Source: Rosenbergiella australiborealis (GTDB lineage Bacteria > Pseudomonadota > Gammaproteobacteria > Enterobacterales > Enterobacteriaceae). From it: a stretch of 64,000 bases of DNA. Shown here one piece after another: positions 57,941 through 64,000 of the stretch (position 1 is its first letter; each line of letters begins with the position of its first letter). A model generated the notes under the pieces. That model searched no databases, was not told the DNA's origin, and worked only from the letters and a program-made list of their open reading frames with translations. The translations under genes were made by a program, and so were the position numbers. The stretch is taken from contig NZ_JABBFO010000002.1 in NCBI RefSeq assembly GCF_018494035.1, positions 310,001-374,000 of the forward strand, read 5' to 3'.

Positions 57941-59581
57941 CTAACTACGAACGCTAATCAGGGCATCAAATAGCGCACTGGCGGTATTCAGTACCTGTGT
58001 ATTGGCGATGTAATACTGCTGATAGTGCGTTAAATTGGCATATTCCTCGTCCAAATTAACCCCTGATACGGCCTGCTGGCGAGCCGTAAGTTGTGTGATA
58101 ATCGCTGCCGATACATCAGCCGCTGAGGCATAACTCTTCGTTTGTGTCGCGATAAAACTGACAGCCGATCCCCAAGCCTGGTTAAAAGTCTGTGTTCCCC
58201 CTACCCATTTTTGCGACTGTAAATCGAGCATTTTTTGCATGTTGCGATTATCACTTTCCCCTGAAAGATCTTCAGCGGCGGCCAGCTTATTCGGGTCGGT
58301 AAAATTCAGCGCAAATTGATGGGTGATTTGTTTAACGGGCTGCAATAAATAGCGATCATTCTCTACCGGCGTCCCAGTGACTGTGATCGTCAGCCCATCG
58401 AAGTGTAATGCCGTACCGTTATCCCCGGCATCGGCCTCAACCTGCACCGAGTGATTATCGCTTAATCGGGTTACCTGCCAATTGCCCTCTTTAAACACGA
58501 TCTGGTAGTCGGAAGCCTGTACTTGTTGCGGGTCGGTATATACCGCATTCAGCGTCGCATCACCTTGGTTTAACGCATTGGTTTTCACAACAGGCTGACC
58601 AATAGTAAAAAGTGACTCGCCTTGCTCACCATTAAGATCATAACCTTGGAGCTGGACGTCATTAATCGCTGTCACAAAGGCTAACGTCAACTGACCTAAT
58701 CGATTTTGCAGTGGCGTTAGCTCATCGCTTCTGAAGGCTAATAGCCCACCTATCGCCCCGTCCTTAAACATCCTTTCTGGGAGTTCGACTTTATCGCCAT
58801 TCTTATCTCGATACCCGATCGTTACTTGATCAGGATCTGCATTCGCCGTTACCGCTTCGAGCTCATAGCACTTTGTTCCATTGACCAACGTAAAACCGTT
58901 AGCAATACTCACCACCATACTGCCATCCTGCATCGCCACGTTCACACCAACGTGTTCATTGAGCTCGCGGACAGCTTGGTCACGTTGGTCGAGTAAATTA
59001 TTAGGAATATCTCCCGACTGCGATAACTGTGCAATACGTTGATTTAACGTCGCTATTTGCTGCGTATAACGATTAATTGTTGCGACTTCATCGCGCAGTT
59101 GTGTATTGATATCGCGCTGTTGCTGATCCAACCTCGCTTGTGTATTGGTAAACTGATTGGTTAATGCCGCGGCTTGAGACATGACGGTTTGCCGCGCAGC
59201 AGGATCTGCAGCGTTGTTGACCACATTTTGTAAGGCGTCAAAGAAAGTGGCTAATCCGTCATTCAGCGTATTTCCCTCAAGAGCCATCTGTTTATCGATG
59301 GAAGAAAGCTGAATATAGTGTGTGCTTTGTGCACTATTCTTGGCACTGGCATTGCGTAATTGGCTATCGATTAATGCATCATATCGCCGTTGAACACCAT
59401 TCACGATAACCCCATTTCCGTACCAACTGTTGCCATTAAAACTATTCTGTGCTTCAGAAATAATTGTTGTCTGCCGGTTATAGCCGGCGATAGTGTAATT
59501 ACTGATATTGTTCGCAGTGCTGTTTAAAAGCTGTTGAGCGGCACTTAATCCACTCATTGCCGTATTAATTAAACTCGACAT
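57941..59581 (-). CDS. flgK: Flagellar hook-associated protein FlgK (HAP1)
   Basis: 546 residues. Conserved N-terminus SSLINTAMSGLSAAQQLLNSTANNISNYTIAGYNRQT and C-terminus SGVNLDEEYANLTHYQQYYIANTQVLNTASALFDALI form the rod/hook-type coiled coil; the middle is variable. First junction protein after hook completion. It precedes flgL by 23 bases and follows flgJ after a 93-base gap that may contain a class 3 promoter. Confidence 0.95.
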   Translation of the reverse strand: MSSLINTAMSGLSAAQQLLNSTANNISNYTIAGYNRQTTIISEAQNSFNGNSWYGNGVIVNGVQRRYDALIDSQLRNASAKNSAQSTHYIQLSSIDKQMALEGNTLNDGLATFFDALQNVVNNAADPAARQTVMSQAAALTNQFTNTQARLDQQQRDINTQLRDEVATINRYTQQIATLNQRIAQLSQSGDIPNNLLDQRDQAVRELNEHVGVNVAMQDGSMVVSIANGFTLVNGTKCYELEAVTANADPDQVTIGYRDKNGDKVELPERMFKDGAIGGLLAFRSDELTPLQNRLGQLTLAFVTAINDVQLQGYDLNGEQGESLFTIGQPVVKTNALNQGDATLNAVYTDPQQVQASDYQIVFKEGNWQVTRLSDNHSVQVEADAGDNGTALHFDGLTITVTGTPVENDRYLLQPVKQITHQFALNFTDPNKLAAAEDLSGESDNRNMQKMLDLQSQKWVGGTQTFNQAWGSAVSFIATQTKSYASAADVSAAIITQLTARQQAVSGVNLDEEYANLTHYQQYYIANTQVLNTASALFDALISVRS

Positions 59582-59674
59582 CTCTCTTCCTTACTCGATT
59601 AAACATACTGATACCTTGACCTCACATTCCCCCATCGCGTTATCGGTTAAAAACAAGGTCAACTTTACAAATAC

Positions 59675-60580
59675 TCAGAATAATTTGTCGATATCGATAC
59701 GTGCATCGCCTAATGATGGTGCAGACAGGCCACTCAACTGACGAATAATCGCCAATAATTTCTGGGCGTAGTGAGGATCTGTCGCATAACCGGCCTGTTG
59801 CAGTGCATACGCGCCCTGCTCAGCAGTACGTGCACGCGTAACAGCCTGATAGCGCGGTTGAGTGGTTAATAGCTCGCCATAATCCTGCAAGGCTTCCTGC
59901 CAAGAGGCGTAAACGCGAAAAGGCGCTGTCGCTTTTTCTGCCTTACCATTTCGGTATTCGGTCGTGATAGTGGTCGTGGTTGGCCCTCGCCAACGGTTCC
60001 CCGCCTTGATACCAAAGAGGTTATGGCTTGGCGCGCCCTGATCGGTGGTAATTTGTCGTTGTCCCCATCCCGATTCCAGAGCCGCCTGTGCAAGGATTAG
60101 CTTTTCAGGGATCCCAGTAGTGCGACTGACATTTTTAACATATGGAAGAAGTCGCTGAATAAAATGACGCATCGGTTGCGCGAGCGACGCCAAATTGTCG
60201 ACATGCCGGTCGACAATCTGTACTGCTCGCTGAAAGAAACGACGCTCCGCATCCAATGGATAAACACGCATGCCAGCCTCGTGTGAAGGCGGCGTGACGG
60301 ATTGCATCTGTTTTTCGATCAACGCCGCTAACCCCAAATTTTGCGGTGCGGTTTGCGCGAGCTGTTGATCATACAATGAAGTGAAAAGTTGTTGTGATGA
60401 GCTAGTCAGTAAATCACCACCGGGGAGCGTTTGACGCATACTTCGTAACATTAACTGCAAAAATATGCCTTCTACCTGATGCGCGACCCTCGCCGTACGC
60501 TGTTGTGAAGACTGCGAAGTGGTATTACGCAACACATTGAGTTCGTTAACATCCCAACCGGTCTTAACAAGGGTATTCAT
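59675..60580 (-). CDS. flgJ: Flagellar rod assembly protein / muramidase FlgJ
   Basis: 301 residues from ATG 60580, which overlaps the flgI stop (TAATG); the longer frame to 60610 lies within flgI. N-terminal rod-capping domain (VEGIFLQLMLRSMRQTLPGGDL) and C-terminal glucosaminidase-type domain (about 145-300) with ILAQAALESGWGQRQI (catalytic Glu), GIKAGNRWRG and ATDPHYAQKL. It caps the growing rod and opens the peptidoglycan. Confidence 0.94.
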   Translation of the reverse strand: MNTLVKTGWDVNELNVLRNTTSQSSQQRTARVAHQVEGIFLQLMLRSMRQTLPGGDLLTSSSQQLFTSLYDQQLAQTAPQNLGLAALIEKQMQSVTPPSHEAGMRVYPLDAERRFFQRAVQIVDRHVDNLASLAQPMRHFIQRLLPYVKNVSRTTGIPEKLILAQAALESGWGQRQITTDQGAPSHNLFGIKAGNRWRGPTTTTITTEYRNGKAEKATAPFRVYASWQEALQDYGELLTTQPRYQAVTRARTAEQGAYALQQAGYATDPHYAQKLLAIIRQLSGLSAPSLGDARIDIDKLF

Positions 60581-61683
60581 TAGAGAATCTCCAACTCTGC
60601 ATTCAGGCAACCCGCACTATCCATCGCTTGTAAAAGTGACATTAATTCTGTAGGGCTAGCCCCCAACGTATTGAGTGCTGCCACGACATCATTGAGCGAT
60701 GCACTGGCTTTCACTTTATGTAAAGCCCCTCCTTTTTCACGCATTGCAATCGTTGTTTGTGGGCTAGCAACGGTTTTTCCTCCCGCCAGTGGGGTATCGG
60801 GCTGATCGACCTTGGTACTGCTATCAATCGTCACGGATAAATTACCCTGCGCAACCGCACAGCGTGCAATGCTCACTTGCTGATTCATAATGACTGAGCC
60901 TGTACGGGAATTAATCACAACCTTTGCAGGTGCTGTCGGCAAGGTGACAGGTAAATCCAATAACGCCGCTAGCAGTTGGACTTGTGAAGAGCGTGTGGGC
61001 GAGACTTTCACGGCAATACTTCCCGCATCCAGAGGGCTGGCAGCAGGATAACCGCTATATTGGTTAATCACATCGGTTACCCGTTGTACTAGCGTAAAAT
61101 CTTGCTGAGAAAGTTGCAAAACCAGTTGATTTTTATCACCAAAGTTTTGAACTAATTCTCTTTCAACCGTCGCGCCGCCACTAATACGCCCACCATTTAA
61201 CTGGTTGACTTGAACGCTACTTCCCCCAGCTTGCGCCCCCGCTCCGCCAATTAAAATATTTCCTTGGGCGAGTGCATAAACCTGATTATCGACCCCCTTT
61301 AGTGGCGTCAAAAGTAAGGTCCCGCCTCGTAAACTTTTGGCATTCCCCATAGAAGAGACTACAACATCGACTTTCTGTCCCTGACGAGCAAATGCCGGTA
61401 ACTTAGCCGTCACCATCACCGCAGCCACATTTTTTAACTGGAGATTGGTACCACTAGGTAATGTGATCCCTAATTGGGATAACATATTACTCATGGATTG
61501 CGTGGTAAAAGGGGTTTGTGTGGTTTGATCGCCCGTGCCATCCAATCCGACCACCAGCCCATATCCGATTAATGCGTTATCTCTCACGCCTTGTACTTGA
61601 GTAATATCTTTAATACGCAATGTCTGTGCGCTCGTGGTTAAACTGATGCACAGTGCCATGAACATAATAATAATCTTTCGCAC
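60580..61683 (-). CDS. flgI: Flagellar P-ring protein FlgI
   Basis: 367 residues with a Sec signal ([18 protein letters not shown]). Mature start [33 protein letters not shown] and [16 protein letters not shown] are typical. It forms the periplasmic P ring around the rod. Two cysteines ([16 protein letters not shown]) fit the intramolecular disulfide made by DsbA. It follows flgH by 11 bases. Confidence 0.95.
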   Translation of the reverse strand: MRKIIIMFMALCISLTTSAQTLRIKDITQVQGVRDNALIGYGLVVGLDGTGDQTTQTPFTTQSMSNMLSQLGITLPSGTNLQLKNVAAVMVTAKLPAFARQGQKVDVVVSSMGNAKSLRGGTLLLTPLKGVDNQVYALAQGNILIGGAGAQAGGSSVQVNQLNGGRISGGATVERELVQNFGDKNQLVLQLSQQDFTLVQRVTDVINQYSGYPAASPLDAGSIAVKVSPTRSSQVQLLAALLDLPVTLPTAPAKVVINSRTGSVIMNQQVSIARCAVAQGNLSVTIDSSTKVDQPDTPLAGGKTVASPQTTIAMREKGGALHKVKASASLNDVVAALNTLGASPTELMSLLQAMDSAGCLNAELEIL

Positions 61684-61694
61684 GCCACCCTCCC

Positions 61695-62393
61695 TTACAG
61701 TGGTGCAATGGTTAAAAAGAAACGTTGTAACCAGCCCATCTGTTGCGCGTCGTTGATATAACCATTGCCGACATATTCAATTCTTGCGTCCGCTACAGCT
61801 GTCGATAACACGGTATTATCCGCATTGATAGTACGTGGGTTGACGATGCCAGAAAAACGAATAAATTCAGTCCCTTGATTGATTCCTATCTGCTTTTCAC
61901 CCACAACCTGTAAATTCCCATTCACCAAGACGTCAGACACTGAAACGGTAAGAGTACCGGTAAAGGTGTTATTCGCAGAGGCCCCGCCTTTTCCCATAAA
62001 GTCATGGCTTCCTGCCCCATCAAAATTGGCTTTATCACCCCCTAGCAAGCCACTGAGCGACCGCGGCACCACTGTTAGCCCAAATTGACCACTTCCTTTA
62101 CGCGAGGCATTACTGCTAGAACTCTTACTCGCACTCACATTTTCACGTAGGATAATGGTTAATGTGTCGCCAACGGCGCGGGGACGCCGGTCTTCAAATA
62201 GGGGCTGATAACCAAAATTCATTGGCGCAACCGTCTGGAAAATCGAGCCATTGATCACTGGCTGTAACGGTAAGGTCGGTTTGGCTGACGTCTCTCCTTT
62301 CACTAATGGTGAATGAGGAACAAGCGCACAGCCGGAAAGACTGCTCAGGCACAACCCAACTAGCCCGTAATAAAACCCGCGCATTTTCACCAT
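61695..62393 (-). CDS. flgH: Flagellar L-ring lipoprotein FlgH
   Basis: 232 residues with lipoprotein signal LCLSSLSGC (Cys22) and conserved [33 protein letters not shown] then [14 protein letters not shown] and [13 protein letters not shown]. It forms the outer-membrane L ring. Start choice is open: ATG 62393 sits only 3 bases from AGGAG, while the GTG at 62390 has 6-base spacing and ATG 62384 is also in frame. Confidence 0.94.
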   Translation of the reverse strand: MVKMRGFYYGLVGLCLSSLSGCALVPHSPLVKGETSAKPTLPLQPVINGSIFQTVAPMNFGYQPLFEDRRPRAVGDTLTIILRENVSASKSSSSNASRKGSGQFGLTVVPRSLSGLLGGDKANFDGAGSHDFMGKGGASANNTFTGTLTVSVSDVLVNGNLQVVGEKQIGINQGTEFIRFSGIVNPRTINADNTVLSTAVADARIEYVGNGYINDAQQMGWLQRFFLTIAPL

Positions 62394-62437
62394 TATCTCC
62401 TGTTTTATGTTGGGCGCACTGCTACGCCCAAGGGGTA

Positions 62438-63220
62438 TTAGAGTTGTGTTAGACGTTGTAACATCTGATCGGATGTGCTGATCGCTTTACTGTTAATTTC
62501 GTAAGCACGTTGCGTTTGGATCATGGTGACTAACTCTTCGGCTACGTTGACATTCGAGGTTTCAACATAGCCTTGGTAAAGCGAACCGGCACCATTTTGC
62601 CCTGGGGTGCTCTCGGTCGCCGCACCGGAGGCTTGTGTTTCTTGATATAAATTTTCCCCCTTACTCTCAAGCCCTGCATCGTTGATAAAAGTGCTTAATG
62701 TGAGCTGTCCAACTTGAGCAGGCTGTGTTTGTCCGGCCTGTGTCACGCTTACAATGCCATCTTTTGAAATGGTGATACCCAACGCGTCAGCAGGGATGGT
62801 TATCCCCGGCTGAACTGGATAACCCGCGTTATTTACCAGTTGCCCGTTCTGATCAACTTGGAATGAACCGTCGCGGGTATACGCGGCGCTGCCGTCGGGT
62901 AACAAAACTTGAAAATAGCCCTGCCCATTAATCGCCACATCTTTAGCATTATCGGTTTTCGACAAATTACCTTGTGAATGCAGACGCTCGGTGGTGACAG
63001 GGCGAACACCCGTGCCAATTTGTAGGCCAGACGGTAATGTATTTTGTTCTGATGACTGAGTTCCCGGCTGACGTAGGGTTTGATAAAGCAGGTCTTCAAA
63101 TACGGCGCGTGAGCGCTTAAAGCCATTAGTCGAGACGTTCGCAAGGTTGTGAGAAATGACATCCATATTAGTTTGTTGGGCATCGAGCCCTGTTTTCGCA
63201 ATCCATAAAGCGCGAATCAT
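62438..63220 (-). CDS. flgG: Flagellar distal rod protein FlgG
   Basis: 260 residues from ATG 63220 ([36 protein letters not shown]), with AAGGA at 6-base spacing; same length as E. coli FlgG. The C-terminus has [29 protein letters not shown]. It builds the distal rod. It is followed by flgH after 44 bases. Confidence 0.96.
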   Translation of the reverse strand: MIRALWIAKTGLDAQQTNMDVISHNLANVSTNGFKRSRAVFEDLLYQTLRQPGTQSSEQNTLPSGLQIGTGVRPVTTERLHSQGNLSKTDNAKDVAINGQGYFQVLLPDGSAAYTRDGSFQVDQNGQLVNNAGYPVQPGITIPADALGITISKDGIVSVTQAGQTQPAQVGQLTLSTFINDAGLESKGENLYQETQASGAATESTPGQNGAGSLYQGYVETSNVNVAEELVTMIQTQRAYEINSKAISTSDQMLQRLTQL

Positions 63221-63232
63221 GATCAATCCTTA

Positions 63233-63994
63233 TCAACTGGTCAGGGATAGCAATTGGTTAGCCTTCTGCTCATTTTGCTCAGCATGGCTAATTTCCTTCA
63301 TTTGCATTTCAAAGCGACGTGCATGGTTGATCATCGTCACCATTGCTTGTACAGGATTGACATTACTCTCCTCAAGCATGCCAGCCATGACTCGACCTTG
63401 CGGATCATTAGGCAGTGGCCCACCACCGCTTTCTGCGATTTTCTTGGCGGAAAGTCGAAATAAGCCGTCCTCTCCACGCGCGATCTCACTCGGTTCAGCA
63501 TGGGCAATTTTCAGACGGCCAATGGATACCGTCGCATTTGGCGAGTCGCCAGCGTTTAAGGCGGTAATCGTTCCATCAGGGGCTAAACTGAGCTGTGCAT
63601 GTTCAGGAATCGTAATCGCCCCCCCTTCGCCGACCACCGGATAGCCCTGTAAGGTTAAGTTCCCCTGTGCGGAAATTTGCAGACTTCCATTTCGGGTATA
63701 CGCTTCCCCCCCATCCGGTAAGGTGACTGCTAACCAATTATTTTGCGATAAGGCCACATCTAAGGTTCGTTCAGTGCTGATCAACCGACCGGGGGTGAAA
63801 TCAGCTCCTGGAGTAGAAGCACTGACAAAACTTCGTGTGGCCAGTGATGTTCCTGCAATGGGCACAGAACGGAAATTGGCCAGCTGCGCCTTAAACCCTG
63901 TAGTTGAGACATTGGCAAGGTTATTAGCAGTAACCGCTTGTAAAGCAAGGGTTTGGTTTGCGCCACTCAGGGCGGTATAGATCATCCTATCCAT
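63233..63994 (-). CDS. flgF: Flagellar proximal rod protein FlgF
   Basis: 253 residues from ATG 63994 (MDRMIYTALSGANQTLALQAVTANNLANVSTTGFKAQ), matching FlgF length and start; the gene is complete but its leader is cut by the window end. C-terminus LEESNVNPVQAMVTMINHARRFEMQMK. It forms the proximal rod with FlgB and FlgC. The rest of the flg operon should continue beyond the right edge. Confidence 0.95.
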   Translation of the reverse strand: MDRMIYTALSGANQTLALQAVTANNLANVSTTGFKAQLANFRSVPIAGTSLATRSFVSASTPGADFTPGRLISTERTLDVALSQNNWLAVTLPDGGEAYTRNGSLQISAQGNLTLQGYPVVGEGGAITIPEHAQLSLAPDGTITALNAGDSPNATVSIGRLKIAHAEPSEIARGEDGLFRLSAKKIAESGGGPLPNDPQGRVMAGMLEESNVNPVQAMVTMINHARRFEMQMKEISHAEQNEQKANQLLSLTS

Positions 63995-64000
63995 GAATGA

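Overview
The window is a chromosomal segment of a gammaproteobacterium of the order Enterobacterales. From about 15.8 kb to the end, the gene order follows the 24-25 minute region of Escherichia coli: icd, rluE, nudJ, mnmA, hflD, purB, phoPQ, roxA, cobB, lolCDE, mfd, ycfJ, ndh, nagZ, thiK, lpoB, ycfL, hinT, tatD family, holB, tmk, mltG, pabC, fabF, acpP, fabG, fabD, fabH, plsX, rpmF, yceD, yceF, rluC, rne, flgLKJIHGF. Several genes I remember between these in E. coli are absent (fhuE and ptsG between hinT and the tatD-like gene; ycfP near nagZ; nagK and the pepT/pot block near cobB), and an EamA transporter sits between nudJ and mnmA. The base composition looks lower in G+C than E. coli. A plant- or insect-associated lineage such as Erwiniaceae is possible, but I cannot fix the genus.

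Layout. 1-8.2 kb: a mixed block with a cut-off quinone-oxidoreductase-like gene, an SOS-type DinI-family gene with a LexA box, a galactose permease with a GalR-type operator inside its promoter, a TetR regulator coupled to an EamA exporter, an OsmC-like protein, a small membrane peptide, a Tat-exported oxalate decarboxylase and an unknown membrane/coiled-coil protein. 8.2-15.7 kb: a decayed, very AT-rich island. It holds a short YadA-like trimeric adhesin, a collapsed Tlde1-like (DUF2778) effector coupled to an intact-looking putative immunity gene, a second immunity fragment, a frameshifted NTF2/PepSY-like putative immunity gene, and the broken excisionase and integrase of an element lying against the 3' end of icd, the same gene used by e14 and phage 21. 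15.8-64 kb: conserved core genome.

The core part includes the PhoPQ two-component system, lipoprotein sorting (LolCDE), transcription-coupled repair (Mfd), peptidoglycan enzymes and regulators (NagZ, LpoB, MltG), folate and DNA replication genes (PabC, HolB, Tmk), the fatty-acid cluster plsX-fabHDG-acpP-fabF with rpmF-yceD, RNase E with a long leader, and the minus-strand flagellar operon from flgF to flgL. An IS4 copy with a 13-bp target duplication has landed in the hairpin that apparently served as the shared rne/flgL terminator.

The most interesting parts are the toxin/immunity graveyard next to the icd-linked integrase, a PhoQ sensor lacking the usual acidic cluster, the exported oxalate decarboxylase, and the IS4 insertion into the terminator. 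Family calls are from memory of sequence motifs; no database search was run.
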